A stretch of 64,000 bases of DNA from Bathymodiolus brooksi (GCA_963680875.1 OY804589.1:18868413-18932412); one strand, 5' to 3'. Shown: positions 47,301-55,700, numbered from the stretch's first letter. The notes: a model not told the origin generated them from the letters alone. Numbers and translations are program-made.

Positions 47301-48209
47301 CACTAGAATCTTCTGATACGGAAATCGTGTTGAACAACAGTATACGGAAATACATACAAATACAAATGTAATTGTTACAACATAAATCTCTTACAAAACC
47401 AACGGGAGTAAAGACAAACCGAACATAATTGTTACTTGAATATCAGAGTGGACAATACAACACGATACTAAACACGTGAAGACATTTAATTGGACAAAAT
47501 AAACAACACGGACCGTAATATTAACTGACTACAAACTGATCCACTAGTGGCAAGTGTCGAGCTACTCATGTTAACTAGAAAGAGAGTTTTCCTAAGACAA
47601 ACGGAACATATCCATAGTTATCTGAGATCAAGTGGTGACTGTCATACATTTGTGGTACCGTCGTGGTCGTCATCGTATGCAGGGGCGGATCGAGGATTGC
47701 AAGTTAGGGGGGAGGAGCACTTAAAAATTTTGCGCCGAGCGGAGGGAGGCGCGAAAATGTTTGGGGTATTTCGTGTGAAAAATCACGATTTTACGCAAAA
47801 AAATGATATTTTTTTCCAATTTTAGGGGGGGGGGGGGGCGCACCGATTACGCCCCCTGGTATGGTTGTTGGATTTGCAACTACATATGCAATCGGTGCCT
47901 ACCACCTTTGAAGTTGTGAGTTCGAATCCCGATAATGGCGAGATGTACTCGATACAACTTTATGTGATAATAATTATGAGTGACTTGCGACAGGTATGTC
48001 ATTTTCTCCGGGTACTCCGGTTTCCACCACCAATAAAACTGACCGCCACGATATAACTGAAATATTGTTGAAAGTGGTGTTAAACACCATAAGTCTCCCA
48101 TACATTTGTTCCTTTCATTTTACTTACAAGCACATTCTTCAGCAAAGTCTTCGCCACGTCCTTCATTCATTAAGACAGCCACACACACCAGGATGATAAA
48201 ATCCTTCAT
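23230..48209 (-). CDS. Secreted cysteine-rich protein gene, exons 1-5, 3-prime end not seen
   Basis: Exons on the minus strand: 48209-48128, 27421-27341, 25672-25567, 24434-24346 and 23314-23230. Every junction is GT-AG and the phases agree (1,1,2,1, then an open phase 2), giving 148 residues so far. Exon 1 is a signal peptide ([19 protein letters not shown]). Exon 3 has [12 protein letters not shown]...YPMAECR, exon 4 CGKCKAEFF, and exon 5 [20 protein letters not shown]. So a module 'DPC...C...AECR / CGxCxAxFF', familiar from molluscan secreted proteins, begins twice; the second lacks its CGxC half, which should be in exon 6. I cannot name the protein or assign a function; extracellular matrix or inhibitor roles are guesses. 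Intron 1 (20.7 kb) carries the 44-bp array; intron 4 a LINE remnant and SINE. Exon 2 is the least certain. Confidence 0.7.
23388..23612 (-). mobile_element. SINE-1, lacking the head start and tail
   Basis: The plus strand shows 'tgagatgatggtgaggtccg', 'gtgctacatgtagctcactg' and 'cgatcggggctcgaaacc', a worn B box. It lies in intron 4 or downstream of exon 5, next to a (ta)n stretch at 23616-23642. Confidence 0.65.
23705..23805 (-). other. tRNA-like sequence (tRNA pseudogene or SINE head)
   Basis: The minus strand reads 'gtggtcgagtgatctagggc', a long spacer with variable-arm-like bases, then 'gagttcaaatcccgtcgagg', giving good A-box and B-box matches of the Leu/Ser type. Acceptor-stem pairing is poor and the middle is too long for a normal anticodon arm, so a functional tRNA is unlikely. 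Confidence 0.45.
23903..24270 (-). pseudogene. LINE remnant: C-terminal end of a reverse transcriptase ORF
   Basis: The minus strand encodes ...[17 protein letters not shown]..., then [20 protein letters not shown] and FFECKRN. The C-x2-C ... EDEFHF-x3-C pattern is the zinc-binding tail region found at the end of many non-LTR retrotransposon polymerases. Upstream RT domains are missing, so it is a 5-prime-truncated copy in intron 4 of the cysteine-rich gene. Confidence 0.65.
24346..24434 (-). CDS. Cysteine-rich gene, exon 4 (second half-module)
   Basis: 89 bases, acceptor ACTTACAG|G, donor GAAT|GTAAGT. It encodes [20 protein letters not shown] and SVWPEVTNE, so CGxCxAxFF follows directly on the AECR of exon 3. 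Confidence 0.75.
24812..25065 (+). mobile_element. SINE-2, full-length
   Basis: The head 'gtggtcgttatcgtattgta', B box 'tgagttcgaatacggctc', body 'gaggtgtactcgatacaaca' and 'cggtggttttctccgggtat', and tail 'gttgaaagtggcgttaaaca' are all present in order. Confidence 0.8.
25110..25330 (-). mobile_element. SINE-1 copy without tail
   Basis: The minus strand starts 'cctcggtggtgtaatggtta' with an A box, then B box 'gtgggttcgagatccg' and 'ctaggcatgctgtacaaagt'. It stops near 25115 before the shared tail. Confidence 0.7.
25463..25510 (+). mobile_element. SINE-1 head fragment
   Basis: The bases 'catcggtggcgtaatggtta' match the tRNA-like head, including the A box, but sequence after 'gctacgagtgcggtcaat' diverges. 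Confidence 0.5.
25567..25672 (-). CDS. Cysteine-rich gene, exon 3 (first half-module)
   Basis: 106 bases, acceptor ATTTTCAG|GC, donor TGCAG|GTAACA. It encodes [15 protein letters not shown] then [20 protein letters not shown]: six cysteines, one of them from neither split codon. Confidence 0.75.
25765..25975 (-). mobile_element. SINE-2, tail lost
   Basis: The minus strand runs from 'gggccgacgtggtcgtaagg' through 'tgttcgaatcccgttcggg' and 'gaggtgtactcgatacaaca' to 'aataaaactgaccgctccga'. The usual end 'gtggcgttaaacacc' is absent. Confidence 0.7.
26148..26283 (+). mobile_element. SINE-3, 5-prime truncated
   Basis: It starts at 'ttgtttaccagttgcttgcc' and ends with 'gctgaaagtggcgttaaaca' and an (atca)n tail, so only the 3-prime half is kept. 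Confidence 0.7.
26284..26999. other. Stretch without a recognised gene
   Basis: No coding exon is supported. Near 26933-26999 the words 'caacgttgaaataacg' and 'gttatttcaacattgat' are inverted relative to each other, a small hairpin-like repeat into which the next element A copy is placed. Confidence 0.3.
27001..27208 (-). mobile_element. Element A copy, truncated at the 5-prime palindrome
   Basis: The minus strand starts 'gtggagcaggaactgcttac' and ends 'ggtatcttcaaactcttctc'. TATGA occurs at both borders (about 26996-27000 and 27209), so a short target duplication is possible. Confidence 0.75.
27341..27421 (-). CDS. Cysteine-rich gene, exon 2 (probable)
   Basis: 81 bases, phase 1 at both ends: ...[20 protein letters not shown]... 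then PVMRQL and the first base of Cys. The acceptor is TATTAGAG|G and the donor TTAT|GTGAGT. An alternative acceptor three bases earlier would create a stop. The TGY completed at both joins keeps a cysteine, which supports the call. Confidence 0.55.
27497..27610 (+). mobile_element. SINE-2, 3-prime half only
   Basis: From 'ttttctccgggtactctaga' to 'gttgaaagtggtgataaaaa'. It sits in intron 1 of the cysteine-rich gene, about 75 bases upstream of exon 2. Confidence 0.65.
27648..27775 (-). mobile_element. Element B copy (relative of element A)
   Basis: The minus strand has 'tgtgttgtgattttgttttg', 'cttgtgtaccctatgttgcc', 'ctctggattgtccattttga' and 'cggtattctctaac'. The same order recurs at 28250, 56105 and 61895. 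The layout parallels element A but the sequence differs. Confidence 0.6.
27776..28249. other. Stretch without a recognised gene
   Basis: AT-rich, no supported exon or repeat copy. It is part of intron 1 of the cysteine-rich gene. Confidence 0.3.
28250..28395 (+). mobile_element. Element B copy, diverged
   Basis: It contains 'ggtccgtgttgctcatcgta', 'tgtgttgtgtttttgttttg', 'gtgtgttgtgcacccaatgt' and 'gtttctgaattgtctcctga'. Confidence 0.5.
28557..28905 (-). mobile_element. SINE-1, full-length
   Basis: The minus strand carries a worn head 'gtggtgttgtattagttag', B box 'gtgggttcgagccaatgc', body 'tcactgaaacagtcttgc' in reverse sense, and the tail 'gctgaaatattgctcaagtg' with 'gcgttaaaaaacaatcgctc'. 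A (gat)n run marks the middle. Confidence 0.7.
28965..29075 (+). mobile_element. Element A fragment, strongly diverged
   Basis: The segment 'gtggagtagaaattatttcc' then 'cttccggagaacttgagctt' is the element A head; similarity fades after 'gtcctta'. Confidence 0.45.
29094..29365 (+). mobile_element. SINE-2, full-length
   Basis: Head 'ggggccgttgtggtcgtgaa', B box 'tgagttcgaaccccgttc', body 'cggtggttttctctgggcaa', tail 'gttgaaagttgcgttaaaca' with 'atcaaaccatcaaccacc'. Confidence 0.8.
29366..47276 (+). mobile_element. Element A copy hosting the 44-bp array
   Basis: The 5-prime half of element A is at 29366-29549 ('acgacggattccactattgg', 'cttccggaacacctgatcac', 'gtatttcttgaccttctgtt'). Its 3-prime end, 'acccctttgatatcttgaaa', follows the last array unit at 47250-47276. 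In other copies the same two segments are joined by one 47-bp core (at 1429-1475, 'gccattgtattgtctgtcct', 'tcttcgatttacggattctg', 'ataaccac'). So the array grew inside a single element A. The element lies in intron 1 of the cysteine-rich gene, antisense to it. Confidence 0.85.
29550..47250 (+). repeat. 44-bp minisatellite, about 400 units, with higher-order repeats
   Basis: The unit is 'cattacattgtctgtccttc', 'ttcgacttacatcttttacc', 'tggg'. Sequence variants form long-range repeats: 30725-32348 recurs at 33886-35509 (+3161) and, for its first part, at 36519 (+2633 more). 2633 equals 60 units minus 7, explained by a 4-base loss ('attgtccttcttcgac') and a 3-base loss ('gtccttcgactt') in each block. 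Smaller offsets are 308 (7 units), 528 (12 units) and about 651 in the 3-prime third. Since 44 is not divisible by three and the plus-strand unit has few stops, all three frames show long open stretches (up to 570 codons). They shift and break freely, so they are not read as genes. Confidence 0.95.
47277..47649. other. Stretch without a recognised gene
   Basis: Bases 47285-47340 ('gttactgttaagcgacacta', 'tctgatacggaaatcgtg') resemble 7993-8045, sequence lying outside the 5-prime end of another element A copy, here in the opposite orientation. The rest shows nothing recognisable. Confidence 0.35.
47650..48095 (+). mobile_element. SINE-2 interrupted by a hAT-like MITE
   Basis: The first 25 bases of the SINE head, 'gtcgtggtcgtcatcgtatg', end at 47679. 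The SINE resumes at 47859 with 'gtatggttgttggatttgca', then has the B box 'gttcgaatcccgataatg' and the tail 'gttgaaagtggtgttaaaca'. Removing 47680-47863 restores a normal SINE-2 head. Confidence 0.85.
47680..47858. mobile_element. hAT-like MITE, 179 bp, 5-bp target duplication
   Basis: Begins CAGGGGCGGATCGAGGATT and ends GCGCACCGATTACGCCCCCTG. GTATG flanks both sides (47675-47679, 47859-47863). Inside, 'ttgcgccgagcggagggagg' and 'tttcgtgtgaaaaatcacga' match the larger copy at 62731-62997. A G-run lies near the right end. Confidence 0.85.
48128..48209 (-). CDS. Cysteine-rich gene, exon 1 (signal peptide)
   Basis: It encodes 27 codons plus one base: a hydrophobic core [11 protein letters not shown], a likely cleavage after GRG, then EDFAEECA and the first base of a Cys codon. 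The donor is GCTT|GTAAGT. A TATTTAAG sequence about 60 bases upstream of the ATG (around 48264-48272) could be a TATA-like box. Confidence 0.7.
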
Positions 48210-48239
48210 CCTTACAATGGCTTTAGTCTAGAGTTTGAT

Positions 48240-48747
48240 CAGATCACTATAGACCTTAGAAAATACTTAAATAGTTACTGTAACAGCTTTCTGTAATAAT
48301 TATTTAATATTTATATGCTTCAATTAAATTGTGATATCCACCGTTTCTGTTTTAGGTAACGAGATTCAAATCTATATTTGAACGAAGACATTTTAGCACA
48401 TTAAAAAATTAATAACCACACGTTGTTAGACTGATAAAATGATACGCTATGTTTAAAATGAATTCATATATTCGGGTTTTGGAGAAGGAATATTGAGTGA
48501 TATACCCAGGCCTATCAGTAATGGGCGGTACCAGGTATTTTTACCCACATAAACTGGTAATCTGTACCTCCTAATTCCAAAGACTGTTGCATAATATATT
48601 CATGAAAAATGTTCAAATTTAACAAAAAGCACCACCTGTAAATAGTGAAGTACTGGTACACTTATATCGAAATATCGAAAACCCTGTATACCATACATGT
48701 TTTGTTTTATCGTTTACAATGCGAAAATACATGTACATGTATACTTA
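48240..48747. other. Upstream region of the cysteine-rich gene; no further gene seen
   Basis: AT-rich DNA upstream of exon 1 on the minus strand, likely containing its promoter. No repeat or exon is identified beyond the TATA-like sequence noted for exon 1. Confidence 0.3.
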
Positions 48748-48906
48748 AGAAATAAATCATGGAAGCCAAAATGTGTTTTGAGTTTTAACATGGGTTGGCG
48801 GATATTAGTATTTTATCCCGAGCCAGAGGCGAGTGATACAATTTACTAATATCCACTTATCCATGCTAAAACTCAAAACACATTCTGGCTTCCATGATTT
48901 ATTTCG
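48748..48906. repeat. Near-perfect palindrome, arms of about 65 bp
   Basis: 'aaataaatcatggaagccaa' at the left is the inverse of 'tctggcttccatgatttatt' at the right; the arms continue through 'tgtgttttgagttttaacat'. The small loop is 'cccgagccagaggcgagtg'. A similar structure with a related loop is at 54698-54872. Likely a hairpin MITE. Confidence 0.75.
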
Positions 48907-49177
48907 ATTCTGATATGTCTAAGAGTACAAATACGGTAGTATACTTTGATTGGAAGACGGCAATTTATATTTACGTTTGCAGAAAATGTCGTACACAATT
49001 TATGATGCCAATGGGAAAGTCAGTCACATTCACCGGCGCATGTGCTAATAAGATTATACCGAATGGATAACTCGCTCGTTTGTTAACAAAGCGAAAGAAG
49101 GAGGTCATGTTAGAATTAGTAATAAACACCTAAGTATTTGACTTTCAAATCTTTTGACTAAACAGCGTATACGTACC

Positions 49178-49230
49178 TGATGAAGATTTGTTTCAGAAGC
49201 GCAACGTACACGCTAAGTTAGATATCTATG
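49178..49230 (+). repeat. Short dispersed motif, copy 1
   Basis: 'acctgatgaagatttgtttc', 'agaagcgcaacgtacacgct', 'aagttagatatct'. Further copies are at 50137 and 54505. Similar 'tgatgaaggt...gaaacg' strings occur near the ends of some retroelements; origin here is not established. Confidence 0.5.
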
Positions 49231-49327
49231 TTTATATGGCATTCACTCTCTAGTTATTTTCATGTAGAGCATAGCATTTTTGTCAATAATCTTCACATAT
49301 TTGGAATAAATTATATAGTAACCACTT

Positions 49328-49605
49328 AGAACAGAGGGACAGTCGTGATAGTGATCGTATGGTAGTGGGATTTACAACTACCTGTGCAATCAGTGTGACC
49401 TGTCTATCACCACTCAAGTTGTTGGATCGAGCCTCGTTCATGGCCAGGTGTATTCGATACAACATTATGTGATTAAGTTTGTCAGTTACTTGCCACAGAT
49501 CTGTGGTTTTCTCTAGGCACTTCAGTTTCATCTTGCAATAAAACTGACCACCACGATATAACTGAAATATTGTTGAAAGTGGCGTTAAGCACCATAACCT
49601 TAACC
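49328..49605 (+). mobile_element. SINE-2, full-length, with a small head insertion
   Basis: Head 'gtcgtgatagtgatcgtatg', an extra 'gacctgt' before 'ctatcaccactcaagttg', a changed B box 'ttggatcgagcctcgttc', and tail 'gttgaaagtggcgttaagca'. Confidence 0.75.
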
Positions 49606-50930
49606 CCAACCCTAGAAGAACATAGCTTTTTTTTGTGTTAATAATTTTTCATATTTGGACTACATTATATAGGAACCACTTACAACATATGATTAAGCGA
49701 ATCCCACCATGATGTCAACCTCCCGGTGTCAACAAGTATTTTATACCATCCTGGAAACAAATCTTGTATTAAAATATGAAAAAAACATTAAGACACACAC
49801 GGACGCACACATCCAATCTCATTTAGAAGACTAAAGGCGAGGCGTCGGCCATCTTGATTCTTATAAATTTGTAAGTACAAATATGTAATAAAAACGTAGA
49901 CATCACATCTAGTGTCCATGACGTCATTGACGTGTTTCTGTACTAACCATAAGGTACGCTCAAAATCACATCGGTAACCTTAGCCGATTTTTGCTATTCT
50001 GTTTAGGTCCTTTTGGCTTTATTATTGAAATTTACAGTTCGTAAATAATGCAATTACTATCAAAACTTTCTCATTTATTGTTCCCAAACACTTAAAGCAA
50101 TTTTTGGCTTTCCAATATTTCGATATTAAGCGTACATGATGAAGGTTATTTCAGAAACGCGTAGTGCGCACTAAATTAGATATCTACGTTGTTATTGCTC
50201 CGACAGATTTTCCAATTATTTTGCACTCTATCATTTGACTCAGAGGGTGTGTATTCCCGAGGGAGACTGGCCTGGTCTTAATTTTGATAAATTACCTTAT
50301 TTAGCAAATGTACATTTCAAACAAATAATTAACCATGTCAGTGCCGAAACTCTGTCCAAAAATCACTTTACTGGGCACAGGCCTTATAATAATGTACGAG
50401 TTGTGAAATATAAACTTCATATGCCGATACCGTTGGGATGTGCTACTGGTCATGATCAATGGCAATTGGAAAAGTGTTTGTCACGTTTGTCTTAGAATTT
50501 TGTTTTAATCTTTCTTTGTTGTCGATTTCAAGGTAAAGGTCAATGTAAGAAACAGCAATTTTGAGTGTCAGTAGTAAACTTTATTTCAAGCTCATTTGGG
50601 TAAATGATATGCACATGATCACCGAATAGAGAATAATTCAGTAACAGAATATCATCTACATGTATGTGATAGAGAAAACAGAAAATAAAGGTTTGGTCTA
50701 ATATTCTATCTTTATTCTTGAGAAACACATTTTGTTGAGAAAAGATTGTATAAAAATCATACATTTTCCCATTAGAATAAGTTTTGAATGTTCAGAAATT
50801 GCAGGATTTTCATCTTTTATTTCAATATTTTCGAAAATGGTGCATGTCCACAACTCTCAAGCATGATCGCGCTGCCTCGCAAATTTATAAGTAAATCCAT
50901 TCAACACTGAAATAGGTCAAAAGTTAAAGA
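49606..50930. other. Stretch without a recognised gene
   Basis: It includes motif copy 2 at about 50134-50185. An open frame at 50235-50495 (86 codons, MTQRVCIPEGDWPGLNFDKL...) has no recognised domain and no supporting splice sites. The rest is AT-rich and featureless. Confidence 0.35.
50134..50185 (+). repeat. Short dispersed motif, copy 2
   Basis: 'acatgatgaaggttatttca', 'gaaacgcgtagtgcgcacta', 'aattagatatct'. Confidence 0.5.
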
Positions 50931-50936
50931 ACAGAT

Positions 50937-51556
50937 TGATTGATTTTTGGTGTTTAACGCCACTTTCAGCAATATTTCAGCTATATCATGGCGACCAGTT
51001 TTAGTTGTGGAAGAAGCCGGAGTACCCGGAGAGAACCACCGACCATGGGCAAGCAACTGGTAATTTACAAAGTCGGGCGCGAACCCACGCCGTATTTGTG
51101 ATAGGCTTGTATGAGTTGTCAGGTAATCCAACTACCTACCGTATTTAGGGTTGTATAATGCGCAGGATTTTGCCCATATTCTTGAATTTGTAGCAGGGGT
51201 GCGCATTATAAACAGGAACAATGTGTTTCACTCTTTCCCAGACCGGGAAATCACATGTCCGCCAATAAAACCCAACACATTTAATATTTTGCAACTTTAT
51301 TGAAGATGAAAAGAGATAAATGGTTCTTAAATTCTCCCAGCAAATGAAACATGTTCAAAGGACTGAAAAATATATACGATTGATATTTAATTCTTACATT
51401 TCCGACGGCGATTTTTTTAAAAGTCCATGCGCATTATAGACACGAACTAGATTTTTTCTGGAGATTTTCAAGGCCAAGAGGGGGTGCGCATTATGCACCA
51501 ATGCGCATTATACAACCCTAAATACGGTAACTCATTGAACCACCCGGGCCCTATAC
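50937..51556 (-). mobile_element. SINE-3 interrupted by a TA-target MITE
   Basis: The minus strand starts at 51556 with 'ggcccgggtggttcaatgag', is broken by 51139-51527, and resumes with the B-box region 'gcgtgggttcgcgcccgact' and the tail 'gctgaaagtggcgttaaaca'. The target TA is intact in neighbouring copies of the same head. Confidence 0.85.
51139..51527. mobile_element. Tc1/mariner-type (pogo-like) MITE, 389 bp
   Basis: Perfect 26-bp inverted termini: CCGTATTTAGGGTTGTATAA followed by TGCGCA at the left (51139-51164), inverted at 51502-51527. TA flanks both ends (51137-51138, 51528-51529). Similar 'tgcgcattat' sequence is repeated inside. TA duplication plus CCGTAT ends suggest a pogo relative; there is no transposase. 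Confidence 0.85.
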
Positions 51557-51625
51557 AACTACCTAACTCATTGAGCCACCCGGGCCCCCTACAACTACCT
51601 AACTCATTGAGCCACCCGTGTATTT
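51530..51625 (-). repeat. Tandem triplication of the SINE-3 head
   Basis: 'ctaactcattgagccacccg' plus 'ggccccctacaacta' occurs about three times at a spacing of 34-36 bases. The leftmost belongs to the interrupted SINE-3; the others are head-only copies. Confidence 0.75.
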
Positions 51626-51675
51626 ATTGTAATGTAGATATTAAACCAACAAAGTACTATTTTGCTTTGCTATAT

Positions 51676-51932
51676 AAGGGCTGTCGTGGTCGTGATCGCA
51701 TTGTAGTTGGATTTACAACTACCTGTGCAATCAGTGTCTATCACCACTAAAGTTGTTTGTTCGAATCCTGCTCATGGCGAGGTGTACTCGATACAATTTT
51801 AAGTACTAACGTTTGTCCAGGACTTGCGGCAGGTCTGTGGTTTTCTCCGGGTACTCCGGTTTCCTCCACCAATAAAACTGAACACCACGATATAACTGAA
51901 ATATTGTTGAAAGTGGCGTTAAACACCATAAC
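51676..51932 (+). mobile_element. SINE-2, full-length
   Basis: Head 'gctgtcgtggtcgtgatcgc', B box 'ttgttcgaatcctgctcatg', body 'gaggtgtactcgatacaatt', tail 'gttgaaagtggcgttaaaca'. Confidence 0.8.
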
Positions 51933-52223
51933 ACTAAGCTCCGAACCCCCTTGCTTATTTTATGGCAATATTTACATATACTATTTTGACGCACGACACA
52001 GAGTACAAAGGGAACATCCTAGTATAAACAATCGAAATTAAACAAAAATAAATATCTGATACAAAGCTTAAAAAATAATGAAAAGCAATTTTCTACAAAT
52101 AAAATACTTTTCTGAATTAATTGTGGCATTATATCAATGTTCTTCAATAATATTGGATATAAAAATATGCTCAAACTATCGCATCACGATTTGTTAAATC
52201 ATTTCCCTGACTTAACCCGGTTT

Positions 52224-52772
52224 TCATAGCTTACTAACAGCAAGCACGATTTGTTCAATGATGGCTACTTCCTTATAATTAATCTGTTCAGTCTTTTCTA
52301 ATCCTAAGCCAATCATCTCTTGATTAATTATACTGGAGAAATCACCATTATAAAATACTCCAATCGTAAATATATCAGTCACCAGTTCTAGAAAGGTTTT
52401 TACATGGAGTGAAACGTGTGATGCTAGTGTCTCTCCTGGGTTTCCATAAATATCCAAATAACACATTATCCCACCAGTCTGAATGTGGAAATAATTTCCG
52501 AATGTTAGCAGGGTATCATGTTGACTGCTTGGAAATGAAACAACCGCGCTTGTTCTCACAGACAACATTAACGGAACATTAGATTCTATTATGCTGTATG
52601 GGACAGTATCTATTACCAGTCGGCCATCTTGGAAGATCTTCGGATAGTATCTTCGCTTTCGTATCATTTCCGTTAGCGCATGCTTATTCAATATTTTGAC
52701 TTCTGGTCGATCTGTGATTTTCATAGCAACATCATGAAATTTATCATTGTGTCCCTCATAAAAATCTAATTT
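52224..52772 (-). CDS. NAT16-like gene, exon 3 (C-terminal half)
   Basis: 183 codons including stop, residues 134-315. It opens [10 protein letters not shown] and contains [18 protein letters not shown]. The polypyrimidine tract before the acceptor is strong (ttatttttttttcgttttacag). Confidence 0.75.
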   Translation of the reverse strand, partial: KLDFYEGHNDKFHDVAMKITDRPEVKILNKHALTEMIRKRRYYPKIFQDGRLVIDTVPYSIIESNVPLMLSVRTSAVVSFPSSQHDTLLTFGNYFHIQTGGIMCYLDIYGNPGETLASHVSLHVKTFLELVTDIFTIGVFYNGDFSSIINQEMIGLGLEKTEQINYKEVAIIEQIVLAVSKL

Positions 52773-55700
52773 CTGTAAAACGAAAAAAAAATAATTACAT
52801 AATGTCAAAATTTGAAACAAAGCATCCAATTTTGATGATATTATCACACCACTAAGACGGTAGGCTTGGGCCCATAAAACTATTGTTTAACCCCACCACC
52901 TTATATTACAGCCTCTATGCCAAGCCAGGAAAGTAACCAGACAGACCTGTCATGTTATCTATGTTAGAGGTATCGATGTTTGCCTCTATTTCCACGAGTT
53001 TTCTATTAGATTTTGGAACTGTTCTCTGACAATGTGGTACTTCCTACCAAATGTTGACCGCCTTCAATAAGTTGAATGTTATGTCGGAGGTTAATCATGA
53101 CTATTATTGCATTTTTTGTTTTCCATTTTAATTCTTCATATTTAGAAATATTACTTAAATGTAATATATAGATTGACTTGATTTTGATTTTTGGTGTTTA
53201 ACGCCACTTTATTTTTGTGAGTTTCTAAAAAGGTAATCTCTTTCGTTTTGGTGTAATGGACATTCCATTAGATAATGAAATGCATCTTCAAAGGTCTTGT
53301 ATTTTTCACGTCAAAACTCGAATTGATGCCGGCAACTCTTTTTAGAAGAGTTTGAAGATACATGTACCAAAGGGGCAACCAGAATCCGTAAATCAAAAAA
53401 GAACAGACAACACAATAGGCAAAAGAAAAAGGACAAATGTTGATCTACAAAGCATACACATAAAGCTAAAGATCGAGTAACACGAACCCCACAGGCACTA
53501 AAAACCATGTTGTGAACTCAGGTGCTCCGGAAGGGTAAGCAGTTCCTGCTCCACTGGTAGCACCCGTCATTACAACCATTCCTTATATTGTATACACGTG
53601 TTCTAAGACAATATTAAATAACATACCCGTAAATTTATCAATTTAACAGCTTTCCTGTTTATCAATCGATGAACTTTGTCCATTTGGGCAGTTACCGATA
53701 CAATATTTCTGATCTTTGGATGATTTTTCAGGATAGTTGCCTGCAGTTTTGGAAGAATTCCCCTTTCTCTAAACTCCTTTCTAACACGAGCACCTCTCAT
53801 GACACCCGTTGAACCTTCATCCACTATAAACATTGCAGTAAAAGCAACCTTAAATATATACAATAAACTGTTTATGCTATTTAATTATTGGATGTTGCAC
53901 TTAAGAAGTGTGTGTGTGTGTGGGTTGCGCCCATTAAATTATTTTAATGCCACTTTTTATTGAAGTGCCTGTACCAATCCAGGAATTTAAGCGGTCATGT
54001 ATTTGTGTGTTAGGGGTATCGATTTTGCCAAGGGAGTTTGGCCATGGGGAGTTAGGGAACGATAACTTCGGTAGAGATTGAATTGTTTAATTATTAATGT
54101 TTTCAATGCCATTTCTTAGAAAATACGGTGTGCTTGTTGTATTGAATACAACTGCTGCCATACACTAAATAGATCTTTGTTAAAATGAATCGTTCTTTCT
54201 CTGGTTTAGGGGCGCCGTGGTAGTGATCGTATGGTAGTTGGAATTACAACTACCTATGCAATCAGTGCCTATCACCACTAAAGTTGTGAGTTCGAATCCC
54301 GCTCATTACGAGGTGTACTCGATACAACATTATGTGAGAAAATTTGTCAGTAACTTGAGGCAGGTCGGTGGTTTTCTCCGGGTACTCCGGTTTCCTCCAC
54401 CAACAAAACTAACCGGTACTATATTGTTGAAATATTGTTGAAAGTGGCATTAAACACCATAACCTTATGCTCCAGTTTCCAATCTTTTCACTTTGAGCAT
54501 ACCTGATGAAGGTTATTCCAGAAACGTGCGCACTAAATTAGATTTCTCCCATTATTACGGCGTTTTAACCCCACTGAACCAGTGGTGGAACAATCTGTAA
54601 TCCTCTAGAGGATTAAAATGTCTCGTACCTTTCCCCGCATGTTGTCAAATCGGTAATTTTGAAGGATTTTGAAATAAAGTTCGTGTTAAATAATGGGAGA
54701 AACAAATTCTCCTTCAGTTTCCCATGTGGGTTACGATATTTCTCCACTCTCGAGAGATAAATTAAAAATTTTAACCACTCGCCTGACGGCTTGTGGTTAA
54801 ATTTTTTAATCTAACTCTCTTGAGTGGAGAAATATCGTAGCCCATGGCAACTGATGGAGAATCTATATTTCTACGTTTTTATTACTATGTTAATCTTATC
54901 TGAGGAAAATAGTTTATAATGGGATTAGAAAACAATACAAAAACATTTGTAACTAGATTAACACGACGGGACGGGTGCCACTAGTGGAGCAGAAACTGCT
55001 TACTCTTTCGGAGCACCCGAGTTCATCCCCGGTTATTAGTGGGATTCGTGTTACTCGATCTTTAGTTTTATGTGCATGTTTTGTAGATCGTTGTTTGTCC
55101 TTTTGTACTTTTTCTTTTGACCATTGTGTTGTCTGTTCTTCTTCGATATACGGATTCTGATTACCCTTTGGTATCTTCAAACTCTTCATAGAATCAGGAG
55201 ATCAATGGTTCCTTTTGCTGTTTTATGAATTGTTATGTTAAATTACATATTTTTTAATCTTTACCTAGATTTGGCTCGTTGACTTTGTTTTCAGTGAATG
55301 ATTGTTGTTTAATGCCAACTTAGTAATTCTTTTCAGTTATATCATGGCGAGAACAAGTTAATTTTAAATGAGATGATGATGAGTTCCTCTTTGTACTAGA
55401 CCGATGCGGTTACTCTTTGTCCATGCAATGCACTTACATCACTGGGAATTTTTTTTAAACGAGCACAGTATGCATTACCCTTTGAGAGAAATTAATCTAT
55501 ACTTATCAAAATTACATTTAAAAGCACCATAGCAACCAGTGCATTAGGTTAATTATATCTTCCAACCAAAGACATGTATATCTTCATAATGATTGCTAAT
55601 GCCATTTTACTTATTAGATAGGCATACATATCGAACTTTGAAGACACCATTTGACCTAGGTCAAGGTTCAACCATAAAATTTGACCTTTCAAAGTTCACA

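Noticed and set aside
50235..50495. Open frame of 86 codons, MTQRVCIPEGDWPGLNFDKL...
   Set aside because: No recognised domain, no flanking exon and an ordinary length for chance in this composition.
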